Positions 34,306 to 46,013 are shown, numbered from the stretch's first letter. The stretch is DNA of 64,000 bases from Breviolum minutum Mf 1.05b.01 (GCA_000507305.1 DF239826.1:82452-146451), one strand, 5' to 3'. Notes: generated by a model from the letters alone, not told the origin. A program made the numbers and translations.

Positions 34306-34909
34306 CTACTGTCGGTCAAGGTAAAAGTAAAATGAAAAATCCTGTGAGAATTTCACTCCCGATTGTTGAATCTCTGTGGAGGAATGTTTGAAAGGGAGAA
34401 TGTTCACCCGGCTTTGAAATTCTGAAAGTGTCAATGACTACCGGCGACAAAATCCGTCAACAACAACAGGACCGGGAAAAATCATGATATCAAATGAAGC
34501 CTTACTTATCGACTTGACATATTTGATGTATGCAGTGTCATCATGTCGAAAGCCCTGGCTTTCTTGTTCACGCCCGACGCAAGAGCCATCTGCTGGATGG
34601 ATAAATAGATATCGAAGTGAAATGAAAAACTAACGAGTGAGCAGGAGATTGAACTCATATGTTTGCGTGGGAAATGAAACTCCTTTTTGGAACAAAATGC
34701 CAATTTTCAAACCCCCAACGAAGATGCAAGTTGGTTGGGGGTTTTTAAACAAACAAAAACAAGCTCTGATATAGCATGAATCTCTATGAATGACGCAACA
34801 GTGTGAGATGGCCAACGCTGGTTGACTCTAGAATGCAAAGGAGACACACGCTCCGCCCTTTTTTCCCCAATCATGAGGTTCATACGCGATGCACCCTATC
34901 CAGGGTATT

Positions 34910-37039
34910 TCAAACAAGCCCTAGGGATGACCATCCCTTTTTGCATCCGGAATGCTGACAAAGTGCTTGACCCGACGTGAGTTTCAAAGCAATAGATGTA
35001 TGCAATTTATGTGAAGGAAATTGGTGTCCACACGCTGTCCGCAACACATCATTGATTGTTATATCTGCACCAGAAGCTGCGGTGCTGGTTGAAACGCTCT
35101 TGTCACCGGAGGATAGAATGACATGCCACATGTTACGATGGAGTCCCGCCATCACCGGTTCCCCACGTTCCACCACTGGAGTTGCAGCTGTTGGTTCCAC
35201 ACCAGACTGATCCGAATCTGAGCTTGACGAATCCTCCGACGAAGATGCACTGGAACTATCCCCCGACGGAGCTTCCACTGGGTCATCCAATGGATCCAAC
35301 TGGATAGGTGATTGGAAACAAAAGAACAACCATGGATCATCATTTGCATCTTTGCGATACCTATTCAGTTCATACTTGGGTTCCACCAATGGACATTGGC
35401 CTCCCCTGGCAATTGGGGTGAGTGGTCGCCACCCTGACAATGCCTCCGTTCTGATCTTCCGCTGAAGAACCAAAGCCGATGAAACATCATCCCGTGCATA
35501 AAGACGTGTGCTAGATTGCACTGCCCTGTGTTTCCCCTGTACGCGCCTCAATTCCTCCGGAATCTGAAGCTGAGATGCAAAAGAAAGCATGGTGGACTTC
35601 AATCCGTGCACCGTATATGATTTGGATGAGATGACCAAATCATCAGTTCCACCATCATGCCAAAAAAGCTGAAGGTATTTGCGCAAGAAGTACAAACATT
35701 CTGGATATTCCATAGCTTGAATCGGGAGTCGGACCTCTTCATCCGTGCATGATGGAAATAGGAAATCAATGGTCATATCGCCCCCGTGTTGATGATATAT
35801 GCAATCAAGCGTCCTAAGAAACTTATACAGCCAATCAAACGATCCATGACTAAGAAATCCATTTCCAATGAGTCCCCATGCCAAGTTAGAGACAGTTTTC
35901 GTCTGCCAACAGATTCCCCGCAACACTTGATCATTGTAGCAAAGACTCGAAATATTGCACCTCTGTGCATCGGCAAAGCGCAGACTACTCCAAGCTAGGA
36001 CCAAAAAGGTTCCTAAAACCAGGATATCCACCTGTGAACTAGTAGAACGCAAAATCTGTTTTTCCCACATACACAAGGTGTACAAACTGAAAGGCAATGT
36101 CTCTCTTCGATCCGCCATGGTACGCTGTTTGTCAAATGAGGAAATGATGCCACCATAAACTGCACTGTGCAAACATTCCAACTTCATATGATTCACCGCC
36201 CAACGCAATGATTTCAATGTCATGGAAACTTTAGGCCCCTGACCATTCGACTGCCGTGCCAACTTGTGAATACAAAGCAAATCTGACAGGCCCACTTCGC
36301 TGATGGACCACGGATCCACTCTGGAGGAAATGCAAATAGAAAACCAATGAATCAATGCACCAAAATACTTCACCAATGTATTGGCAGCAAACTGGTTCAA
36401 AAAGCGATTCATATGTTCGGTTTTTTGACTGCTGTATGACAATGCACGCAACAACGTAGAATGGTATCCAAAAATTTCAAGAATACGTTTCCAAAGTTGT
36501 TGAACTGCAACGCAATCACTTGCATTCCGAACCCTTGCAATGTTCTGTTGACGCGGCTGAGGAACTGACTCTTGAATACGGCGTCGTTTCTCCACCGAAT
36601 TCACCACTGATGCAAAATCCAAATGAGACTCCACATGACCGATATGACTTCCCTCAGCTGAAAATCGTTGCAAGCTTTGTGGAACATTCACACGCGGTTT
36701 CGGTTTAGGTTTTCCACCCACCTGCCACGATGTACGCAGAGATGATGGCCCTTGCATTGAGGGACCTAAAAACTGTTTGCCTGCAGAGAATGTCTGACAT
36801 GTACGCACTGCATGTGGTGGTAAAGCCATGGATCCTTTACCAAAAGGGCTGGGAAAACGAGGCAAAATGGGTGGATGTTCCAAACGCTTTTGTTGTTGAA
36901 TTGTTGTTGATTCATGCACGGTCGTATCAATTTCCAATCCAATCTGAGATGAAGGCGCCGACTCCACCAGGTCCCATTGTGAACTGTCTGAAATCTGTTC
37001 AAGACTGTCGTCCGGTCCCATATCTAAAGACCCTTCCAT
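34910..37039 (-). CDS. Element 1 tyrosine recombinase
   Basis: The frame is open from just after a TAG at 37078. The first ATG is 37039, and an earlier TTG at 37063 is used for numbering here. After a Ser/Pro-rich leader, an N-terminal helical DNA-binding domain spans about 185-310. The catalytic domain follows: Arg in SSLRFADAQR (R362), a Lys in WQTKT, His in VHGLKS (H486), His in GKHR (H512) and the nucleophile Tyr in TRLYARDD (Y522). All catalytic positions are present. A Ser/Asp run (602-620) and a Cys-containing tail (TACGH, CQHSGCKKGW) close the protein, and a similar tail occurs in element 2. It is expected to integrate circular element DNA at AGTTCAA-like sites. Confidence 0.85.
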   Translation of the reverse strand: MEGSLDMGPDDSLEQISDSSQWDLVESAPSSQIGLEIDTTVHESTTIQQQKRLEHPPILPRFPSPFGKGSMALPPHAVRTCQTFSAGKQFLGPSMQGPSSLRTSWQVGGKPKPKPRVNVPQSLQRFSAEGSHIGHVESHLDFASVVNSVEKRRRIQESVPQPRQQNIARVRNASDCVAVQQLWKRILEIFGYHSTLLRALSYSSQKTEHMNRFLNQFAANTLVKYFGALIHWFSICISSRVDPWSISEVGLSDLLCIHKLARQSNGQGPKVSMTLKSLRWAVNHMKLECLHSAVYGGIISSFDKQRTMADRRETLPFSLYTLCMWEKQILRSTSSQVDILVLGTFLVLAWSSLRFADAQRCNISSLCYNDQVLRGICWQTKTVSNLAWGLIGNGFLSHGSFDWLYKFLRTLDCIYHQHGGDMTIDFLFPSCTDEEVRLPIQAMEYPECLYFLRKYLQLFWHDGGTDDLVISSKSYTVHGLKSTMLSFASQLQIPEELRRVQGKHRAVQSSTRLYARDDVSSALVLQRKIRTEALSGWRPLTPIARGGQCPLVEPKYELNRYRKDANDDPWLFFCFQSPIQLDPLDDPVEAPSGDSSSASSSEDSSSSDSDQSGVEPTAATPVVERGEPVMAGLHRNMWHVILSSGDKSVSTSTAASGADITINDVLRTACGHQFPSHKLHTSIALKLTSGQALCQHSGCKKGWSSLGLV

Positions 37040-37059
37040 TGCAGCAACACAAGGATGAA

Positions 37060-37338
37060 TCAATCCCGACGATCCCTATGTTGATAACAACTATGATTTG
37101 AATGGCCCAACTTGCTACGACCACAAGGCAAACTGCAATACTTGCACTGCTCACCACAATGACCCCGACCACGAGGCTGAGGCTCTTCGGAAGAGCTAAC
37201 CATTGGTGGACCTGGAGGAGGGCGAGGAACAGATGACGATTGAAAATTCACACAACGTCGCTGAAGTTCACCAATCACTAAATGAAGCAATGCAAACAAA
37301 TCTGACAATGATAACGCAGTAACGTCCAAACGATCCAT
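37060..37338 (-). CDS. Element 1 small Cys/His-rich ORF
   Basis: Ninety-two codons from ATG 37338 (MDRLDVTALSLSDLFALLHL). An amphipathic helix, a Pro-rich linker and then CGEQCKYCSLPCGRS with further His and Cys residues follow, likely a zinc-binding module. It ends at TGA overlapping the recombinase frame by one base in the -1 phase. Its function is unknown, and nothing equivalent is recognised at the same position in element 2. Confidence 0.45.
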   Translation of the reverse strand: MDRLDVTALSLSDLFALLHLVIGELQRRCVNFQSSSVPRPPPGPPMVSSSEEPQPRGRGHCGEQCKYCSLPCGRSKLGHSNHSCYQHRDRRD

Positions 37339-37502
37339 GGCCCAGGTAGCGCCCGGGAGAAGTTCAAATGAAGATACTAAAGTTCTTGCTGTAAAAAAAA
37401 TGCAAGTGGTACATGAAGCCTGAAAAGCAAAGCGAGGTGTGGTGCATATGCTGTTTGTCATGTAGTGATGCATGTTCTTTTTTTTTGAAACGCAAAAGCA
37501 TA

Positions 37503-37616
37503 AAAACATCAAAAGCATCAACGCAACCTTGAATGTCACCTTGATCCAAAATGTCCGGGGTACATTTAATGAAGATCCCCTACAAACATTACTGAACAAG
37601 TACAGTAAAAGTTCAA
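37503..37616. repeat. Terminal sequence of element 1, coding-strand 5' end
   Basis: These 114 bp match the last part of both short units (for example 28914-29027), ending in the core AGTTCAA. The flank beyond (AAAGAACCCC) differs from the element sequence, so the boundary is sharp. Confidence 0.85.
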
Positions 37617-38849
37617 AAAGAACCCCATTGGAATGCCACAGTGAAATGTTTCAGTGTTCCACATCAGGATGAAGTCATCATCCTTTTTTGAAAAAATAAG
37701 ATGTGGAAAATGAGACGCGAAAAACTTCCGAGATATGGATTGGACGGCCCTGTGAAAAAATGCGCGTACTGCTTACAACAGAAAGATTTCAGCAGGCAAC
37801 AAAACTCCTTGAATTCCAATTCACCCAGATCAGTTGTAATCATTCGCCCTATGACCCAGGTCAAACCTGCCTCATCCTACGGAATTGCAAGGTGGGTGGG
37901 GTTTGAAATTGTTTGGATGATGGTGGAAATCCTGAGGAAAAATGCTTGCAATCTTGATCCCAAAGAAGTCATATCATTTGAAACTGATATATACCGCTTC
38001 AACATATATCGTATCAGATCATATCACATCACGACAAGTAAAATCACATATCATTGGGCAAAAACATCGAATCATTTTCAAATCACATAATATGATTTCC
38101 AATGATCACATGAAATATAAGAAAACATATGATTACAAAAGTACTACTAAGAACTAGTACTGCTACTGATTTTTTCCCCTTCGCACCGGGCACCTCGCCT
38201 CCGCTTGGAGGCATTGCCAATTGCGTGGATGCCGCCGGCAGGCGGTGCAGGATGGACCCCCAAGAAAGTGTAGGGTGCCCAAATTTAAGGGGTACCCAAA
38301 TTTAAGGGTTGATTTCCTTTGCTTTACCTATATTTGAAATAGGGTTGCAACCAAACAATGGCACACATTCCCCAGGGATGCGTGAAGCCTAAATGCCCTT
38401 AAAAATGGTTTGGCGAAACCCAAAAAAAAAGTTGTTTCAAAATAATGCTCTGAAAACCCTTTTATACTGATAGATGGAGCCCAAAGCCAACAGAATCAGA
38501 TGAGTGTATTCTTACTTGTAAAAAAACCAGGGGGTGTTATGTTCTGATTTAAAATCGCGAGTTTTTTTATGCCTGCCTCATTTTTTGTATGAAGGAAGTC
38601 TAGGGGATACATTATATCTATATTTGATAAATGTGAGATGAGGCAACCAGCTCCCTAATAATACAGAAACTTAGCTAAGCCCCAAGTGCTGTGAGTGGCA
38701 CTGCCAATGCTGAGCCGAAAACGCTCTGAATGGCACTGCCAATGCTAAACCCAAGTGCTAGGAGTGGCACTGCCAATGCCAATACCATCTTGAAGCCTTG
38801 GGGCCAAGACCGTAGATGCACAGCAGGACGCTGAACAAGAGGAACTTAG
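37617..38849. other. Non-coding spacer
   Basis: The region contains an AT-rich stretch with many ATCATAT/CATATG words (37960-38150) and a short direct repeat of CCAAATTTAAGGG (near 38280-38310). Near 38690-38790 three near-copies of a GAGTGGCACTGCCAATGC phrase lie in tandem. I see no gene. Confidence 0.5.
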
Positions 38850-40019
38850 AATATTTGCGGGTGCATTTGAAGCATCTTCTTGCTGAACATTTCGAACCTT
38901 CTCATTCATGGGACAATCACGCGCAAAATGGCCCTGTTTCCAGCATTTGTGGCAAGTGATGCGCTGAAGATCACATGCATTCTTTCCTTTATCTTTGCCC
39001 TTCTCTTTGCCCTTCTCTTTGCCTTTACCCTTTCCTTTGCCACCTTTGTTGTCATAGTTCTGATTGTAGGCACCACCCCTTGTCCTTGTCCACCATCCCA
39101 GGAGTTGTTACCCTGGGAATCTGGTTTGCCTTTCTTGCCCTTTCCTTTACCTTTGCCTTTACTATCTTTTCCCTTTCCTTTGACAACTCTGTCCACTTCC
39201 ATTGGAACAGCTTCTCTTGTCTTGCTCGAATCCCAGTGACATGGATTCAGTCCACCTCGCATTGGCACGATCATATCTCAAGATAGCTTCTCTGAGCTCA
39301 CTATAGTTACTCGAATCACTGATGTTCACGTTGAGGAAAGTTTTCAACTGACCTCCAACACATCTCAACAGAACTGCAAAACGAATCTCTTCAGTGAGAG
39401 CTGTTGCTATCCTCTCATATTCTCGAAAACCTTGCTCGAAACGGAGAATCTGAGAAAGCAAAGGCTGTTTCATCGAAAAGGCTGGCCATGCCATGATGGC
39501 GTTGAGCAATCCCAAAGATCTGTTCCGGGATGACGGCTGGCATGTTTGCAGCAACTGATGAAGCCCTTCATAGCCATTGTTGTTAGTCACACCCTTGAGG
39601 ATGCTCAGCAATCTGCCTTTCAGAGCGAAGCCAACAAGCTGCAAAGAAACAAGCTGCGCTTCTGTTCTTCACTGCTCCAGGTGGACAAAACAATCTCAGC
39701 ATCTAACTTCGTCTTCAAAGTATCAATGTCACTCTGATACTTCGTGTCTACTGTAGCCAAGGGCCAAGAATTGCTCCACGGTCCACCACCAATCACGCCA
39801 CATGGAGATCTCTTCCTCCTTGGTCTTTGGCTCAAAACTGCTGGGTTTAGGAACCAACTTGAACCAATCAGTCGTATCTTTGGGTTTCAACTCGGTGAGG
39901 GCTTGTGCGGCAGAATGAGCCGCTTGGCTAGCTGATTCTGCAGCCATCACCATGCTTCTGGCTAACTCTGCTCCATCTACTTGGCCTCCACTTGGAGATC
40001 CAGCAGGACTTTCCATCAA
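38850..40019 (-). pseudogene. Frameshifted Ty1/copia-like Gag
   Basis: Reading on the minus strand from ATG 40019: a leader rich in Ala and Ser, then EEEISMWRDWWWTVEQFL, then after a frame change LDAEIVLSTWSSEEQKRSLF, then after another change a Gag core (NNGYEGLHQLL, AIMAWPAFSM, LRCVGGQLKTFLN, 39644-39162), a KGKGKGKGKKGK linker (39270-39090) and a zinc knuckle CHKCWKQGHFARDC (about 38910-38965). This layout is typical of dinoflagellate copia-like Gag as I know it. At least three frame changes make it non-functional. No pol follows on this strand. Confidence 0.75.
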
Positions 40020-40258
40020 ACCAGAGCTAAAAGCACCTCAAGTGCTAACCTAGGTTATCAATGGACGTATCTCTTGATGTTGTTCACTTTCTACTCGAAA
40101 TAGGTGATGCCCTTCTGCTCAACACACGGGTACACTTCTCGATTTGTGCGGCCCCTATGGGGCTCCGCTACCATCGAAAGGTTCCACACCTTTTTGGGCT
40201 TGAGCATTCGAAGCCTTCGGTGGCACATTAATAATGCCTTAGTGATCCTTAGTCAGGA

Positions 40259-41240
40259 GTGAAATGTTTCTCAAAAAATACCTGCAGAGAAATTATCATA
40301 AAAGTTTACCAAATAAATTCAGAAGAAAAACATATTCCAAACAATAACTCCGAAGAAACAATATATTTACCAAAAATCTTTGAAGAGATATCACTGCAAA
40401 AAAATCTCTGCAGAGAAACCTGTATATACCCAAAATCTCAGAAGAATAATTATCGACCAAACAAACTTTGAAATATTTCTTCCCAAAACAAACTGGAGGG
40501 AAAAATACCAAGAATTTTTTGGAGGGAAGTCGCTACCAAAAGATATCTGAAAAAAATCTGTACGGCAGAATCTCTTGAGAGACATTCCCAGCCAAAAGAT
40601 TGGGAAGAGGAATCTCGACCAAAAGCATTTGAAGACCTTATTACCAAAATGCCTTCGAAAACATTTCTTTTACCAAAAACTTTTTTGAAGAGANAAAATG
40701 ATCTCAAAAGAAATCTCTCCCCAGATTTTGTTCAAAAAATATTTCTATCAAAAATTATCCCATCAACAAATTCTACCAAAAAATATCAAGGAACATTCTC
40801 GGACAAAATTTTTTGAAGAGAAATCTCTACCAAAAAATCTCTCAAGAGACATTTTCCTAGTTAAACAAATCTGAAAAATGAACCAAAGAATCTTTGAAAC
40901 AAACTTTGCATAACAATCTCTTCGAAACAAATTCCAAAAGAAACCTCTACCAAAAAGTTTTTGAGGAAACATGCCTACCAAAAGAGCCCTAAAGGGACAT
41001 CTTTTCCAAAAAATATCTGAAAAGAAAATTGTTCCCCCCCAAAAACCTACAATCTCTCTACCGAACATTATCTCAAAATTCTACCACGGAAACTCTGCAG
41101 AGACATTCTCTGCCCAAAAAAATGAAAAAATCTATACCCAAAAATCTCTCAAGAGACATTTCTCTACCCAACAAATCTCTAGGAAAAAACATCTGAAGAG
41201 AAATCTCTACCAATAAAAGAAGAAACATCCCTCCCACGAA
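40259..41240. repeat. Degenerate ~30-bp tandem repeat tract
   Basis: About 1 kb made of diverged units resembling ACCAAAAAATCTCTGAAGAG followed by AAATCTCT, with many substitutions and indels. It contains no stable frame. A single N is at 40694, consistent with assembly difficulty in a repeat. Confidence 0.75.
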
Positions 41241-44088
41241 AAAATCTGTTAAAAATCACCACAAGAAACATGACAACGATTTGGAGTGATGCAATTTGAG
41301 AACACAAGTGTTAAAGTTCATCAGTTTCGATTTGTGCCACATGTCGTGAAAACACAACTGTTTTTCAGGGGGGAGATTTGTCTGGCATAATCAATTCCAA
41401 CCAAAAAAAGTGGTGAAATTCCAATGCTATAAACAAAACATCAATGCCGATTCCAAAACAACAGTGCCAATGCATCTCAAATTTGTTGATAACTTTCTAC
41501 AATTTCACAAATATGGATCCTGCGTTAATATTGCTAAGCCTAACTTGATCATAACTTGATCAGAACTGAGAACATAACTGGTTCATAACCTTTGAAATAA
41601 CTTTAACATAATTTGATTATAACCTTAGCATATTTTTATCTTAACTTTAACACTTTTTGATACACTAGTTAAAAACTATTTGTAACTGGGCTAACTGACT
41701 TGTGGAGTTTCCCAAGGTCTAGCTGCACAACAATGCCATCCGTATGCCACCATATGTTTGGCATGTACAAGCAAGCTGACTTTCTTTCCAACTTGAAAAT
41801 GCCTGCTTGCAAAACATTGGTCGGAAAAATCACATGTCGCAACTTTCAATGAAGTTTGTTGCTTTAGAGTTATGTTAAGTTAAAGTTATGTTAAAGTTAT
41901 GTTGAAGTTATGTTAGAGTGTTGTTAGAGTTACGTTAAGTTAACTTCAAGTTATGTGAAACTATGTTAGATAGCCGTAGCTCTGAGTAAACTTTACTAAC
42001 TTGTAAAACTTTCATAAGTCAACATAAGGTCCATAATTTTTTCTAAATATTAATCAAAGTTAGAACATAGGTTAGGAGGTCATAACCCTAGGTTAGGCAG
42101 TTGATAACTATGGTTACTAAACGTTTTGGACTTAGATATAAGGGAGGGGCGACGAAGTACAGATCCCCAAACACGCAAAACGTTAACAACACGCTGTTCC
42201 TGCCACGTAAAGGCAACCCTGCGAAACCTCCTAAACTCACTTTCTGCACACTCCCGAACCATAGGCAGGGAATCAACGCAGTACTGCCGCAATAACGCTC
42301 GCGAACGCAGGTGTCTGCGACCCTCCACCCTCGGCGAACACAGCTCTATACCCTTAGGCCCCACACATAACCGGGAACCCTTCACTAAGCATGAGGAAAA
42401 ATCATGCTGTCCCAAAGTGTTGTCGGTGCAATGTGGGACGAAGTTGCCCGTAGTCGAAACCCAACCTGAGTCAGCTCGGCGGACAGCTCTAGGAAGTTTG
42501 CCATGTGTGACCCCCCCGACTTACATGTGCATGCGTTGCTCCTGTTTCAGCAATCCGGCAAGAGTTGTAAATTTGATTGCGACAAAACTAAACCAGGAAC
42601 ACTTGATCGGAAATTCCAGCGGCTAAGCTGACCGAAAAAAAAGGTCCAAATTGCATTTCTTTGCTTCAACAAACTGGTCGACACACCGGTCATAGGGCCA
42701 GTGAACCATTAAACCACAACAGTTGACATGCGAAGTATACAACTATTGTCGCACTATTTACAGAAAAAATGTATGAGCACATGACAACGCAATGCATCTT
42801 TGATGGCAGCCACAAACCATCACAGACCCACATGCCACGCAAAAACAGTTCACATTTTCATCGTTCGAATGAAATGAGAATTGTTATGAGTTCATGTATG
42901 AATCTGGGCACACACGGAAAACACGCACACAGCCACACACAACACGAAATCAAAATTGTTTCAAAATTATTCAAAATTCACGTCGCCCTTGCACGATGTT
43001 GTTTCCAACATGAAGCTGCTGACAACAGGGGCAAGTGGCAAAACACTGAGCAGCTGGTGAGTCCTTTTGTGCGCTTCCTCCGTCCTGCGCAGATTTGATG
43101 GCAGTAACCTTATCATATTGCTGATTCCACTGAGAAAATCCGGCTTCCATTTGGGAACCATCTGGCAACAAAGTTCATATGGAGACTCGGGAACCCCGGA
43201 TCCCGCTATTTGAACGCCAAAAGATATTATAATGGGTGGCTCTGAGTGAGGTTCCCTTTGGTTCCCTTTGTATAGATTGGTTTGGGGTCACCTCTTCTAG
43301 TATTTTACATGACTCATAGGCTCATAGTGTCCTTTCTCATGAGTGTGGTACAATGTCTGTAGAGTTTCAGAATTCAAGGGTTGAAACCTACTTTTGGGGA
43401 AATAACTTTGTAGTAGTTTAGATTGTAAAATTGAATGAAAACATATACATGGTCGATTTCATCGACAAAATAAAGAAAATATTTCACTGACGCTGATTCG
43501 TTCCGTGCAAAGTTCAGCATGGGATAAAGAGTCTGGCACTTTGACAAAATGCCCGCGTCAAAAGCCATTCGGTACAGACAATGACAAGACTCGAGTATGA
43601 GTATGAGACTAGGACTCAAGACACACGACTCATGACCATTACAACAACAATACAATGGCTTTACAATGAACATGAATGGTAAAGTGAGTGACACACAAAT
43701 GCAAACGCACCAAAGAACCAACGACCATAGAAATCTTCAACGGGACCAATGGCTGTGGCAGCTGCTGTCGATCCAATGATGGTGGATTTGAATCTAGGAT
43801 TTGCGCATGCTTTGGGCACTGCTATCTCTTTGCTGTTGCAAGTCGCTGGATGTGTCATCATGCAATCATACGTGGCACCCGCAATCAAGCGTCTCAGTTA
43901 TTTGGCTACTTCTTACTTGTACACTTCTAATTATATGATTGAGTTTTCAGTCAGTCCTCTATGAATGCCTTAAATCAATGTCATTGCATCCTTTCTCCGT
44001 CAGATGAATGCCTTCAATCGTGCTATCGGACTTCTGCGCGCGTCGGTGAACGATGCTAGGCTCCATTGGTTGGAGAGGGCTGTAAGTT
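41241..44088. other. Mostly non-coding; one region open on both strands
   Basis: Degenerate GTTATGTTAAA-type repeats occupy 41870-41960. From 42080 to 42626 both strands are open for long distances (166 codons plus, 111 codons minus), and the DNA is GC-richer than its surroundings. I do not recognise either product. 42640-43690 shows nothing. Plus-strand sequence near 43690-43930 is open in two frames and may be decayed upstream sequence of the RCC1-like gene. Confidence 0.4.
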
Positions 44089-44672
44089 GTGAACCATTGG
44101 GCCACTCGTTCATCTCATGTAATACAAGCCCCTGCCCAACGCCAAACCATGAAACATTTCTATTTGTCACCACAACCACTGGTTGTGGAGCACATTCACG
44201 CAGCACTTCTAGATGGTTCCACTACCACATTGATTTTGAGTCCAGAGCGGTCATGCTGGGATCTTCTAGGTGCATTGGGGGCAATTCTTGATAGGCTTGT
44301 CGTGAACGGAGTCATCGTGTCAAATCTGACTCGAACATTGTTGGAGCAAGGCATACGCCACAATGACACAATCACTTGCAGAACAAAAGCTCCCTATGTC
44401 TTTGCCAAGTTGAATTGTGCGTTGAAAGTATGACAGGGTTCTCTGAGCGTTCTAAGAGGCATTACGCCCAGTGCTGATGACACGCGATCTCTGGAACGCG
44501 TGCACTCAATTGCAATGACTGGAGCAGGAGCTGCGGTGGCTGCCTTAACGACTTCTGGTACAGTCATTACATGGGGAGATGCTCTAGTGGGCGGTGAAAG
44601 CCAGTCAGTTCAGTCACAGCTCTCTGACAAAGTAAGATATGTCACTGCGACCGAAAGAGCCTTTGCTGCATC
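44089..44672 (+). pseudogene. Ubiquitin-like plus RCC1-like gene, 5' part
   Basis: One frame runs through two recognisable parts. First is a ubiquitin-like stretch (LDGSTTTLILSPERSCWDLL, then LVVNGVIVSNLTRTLLEQGI). After an in-frame TGA at 44431 comes an RCC1-like repeat (AVAALTTSGTVITWGDALVG, VRYVTATERAFAA). In dinoflagellates such repeats occur in HERC-like predicted proteins, so a role in ubiquitin ligation or chromatin is a family-level guess. The RCC1 phrase stops at AFAA, exactly where copia-like sequence begins. The in-frame stop and the insertion make this copy a pseudogene. Confidence 0.65.
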
Positions 44673-46013
44673 AATGGGCGTTGGAGGAGCGTCTCCGACT
44701 TTGCTGGAGGCTACACGGCAGAGTTTGCGGAGGCGGTCATCAGAGGAGCCGAGGAGGATCTGATGTATGAGGAAGATGGAGCAGGTGTCTTCGTGGAAGG
44801 AGAAGGCGTTCCGGAGGAGACCTGGCACCACGAAGAAGAAGATGAAGAGACCCGTCAAGAAGATGAGGATGAAGAGATGAGGACAGAGGACGTAAAGAAG
44901 ATCAGGAAAGGATCAGTGAAGTGGAAAGTGAGGATGCTCCACCAACGACTTGGACATCCCACAAAGGCTACGCTACGGAGGATGCTGGTTTTGTCAGGGG
45001 CATCCAAAGAAGTGATCCATGAGGCGGAGAACTACGACTGTCCGATCTGTCTAGAGACCGCAATGCCAGGACGATATCTGAAGCAAAGAGCTGAGGTGAG
45101 GCCGGTGACTTTCGGAAAAGAACTGCACTGCGATCTGAAGTACATCCATGATCATGGAGGCAAGTTGTTCGTGGCGCTTTCTGCGGTGGATGCGGCTACT
45201 TCCTTTCATATGGCGGTGCTTTTGAGGAGTCGAGCCGCTGGGCATGTGGCTCGGAAGTTTCAGCGTCACTGGTGCTCTTTGTATGGTTGCCCTGAGGATG
45301 TGATTCTAGATCAAGGAGGCGAGTTTGACGGTGCCTTCGTATATAGCTTGGTTGGAAGCACATGGCATCTATTCAAAGGTGTCTGGAGCAAGATCAGCGT
45401 GGCAGCATGGCTTCGCCGAAAGACATGGAGCTGTTTTGGGCACCATGTGCACCTCCCTGATTTGGCAGTACAAGGCCAAGGGCGCTTCTCAGGTGAAGGA
45501 TTGTCTTTGCGCTGCAGTCCAAGCCAAGAACATGACGTTGACCCGAAAAAGATATACTCCCTTTCAGATGGTGTTTGGACGGAGTCCCTTGTTCCCCGAT
45601 TTGTTGGAGGAGGACACTTCGGGCAACATGGCTCTCCGTGATTCCACTCACGATGGAAGGAGAGGTGAGCAGAGCTGCAGAGATGAGAGCTGCCGCAAGA
45701 GCCGTCCTTCTGAGACAAGATGTGCAGCAGAAGTTGAAGAGGGCACTTACACGAGTTCCTCGAGGAGAAGATCACGAGTATGATCCCGGCGAGAAGGTGT
45801 TCTTCTATGTTCCAACACCAAAGACGGCCCGTTTCAGACGCGGAGGAGATCATGAGAGAATCGGCCCAGAGGTACTACATCTCGTGGCGAGGACGTTGTC
45901 TTTTGGTCTCCGCCCCGAATCTTCGTCCTGCATCAGAGCTGGAAGCGTTGGATCAGGACGAGAGAAGAGAGGAGGCCAGAGCGCTGGAGGAGAACTTGGA
46001 GAACAGAGTATGA
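44673..46013 (+). pseudogene. Copia-like integrase, frameshifted
   Basis: The first frame (to 45641) has an acidic leader, the pre-integrase zinc-binding group (HQRLGHPT then CPIC), the first catalytic Asp in LHCDLKYIHD and the second in DQGGEF. The frame changes near 45325, after which the catalytic Glu is found in HGFAERHGAVL. A second change near 45640 leads into the C-terminal part (RGEDHEYDPGEKVFFYVP), and a third frame carries YYISWRGRCLLVS. The catalytic triad is present but spread over frames, so the enzyme is dead as it stands. Confidence 0.7.

Larger units (their letters stand above)
29518..37616 (-). mobile_element. Tyrosine-recombinase retroelement, element 1 (DIRS/Ngaro-like)
   Basis: An 8.1-kb element coding on the minus strand. 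In coding order it has a small Cys-rich ORF, a tyrosine recombinase, Gag, a CCCH zinc-finger frame and a methyltransferase-RT-RNase H polyprotein. The left terminal sequence (29518-29726) and right terminal sequence (37503-37616) are both repeated in the two adjoining units. In coding direction the order is therefore terminal part 1, genes, terminal part 2, part 1, part 2, the split direct repeat plan known from Ngaro and PAT elements. The main frames are intact apart from the Gag/CCCH shift, so the copy may be young. Confidence 0.85.
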
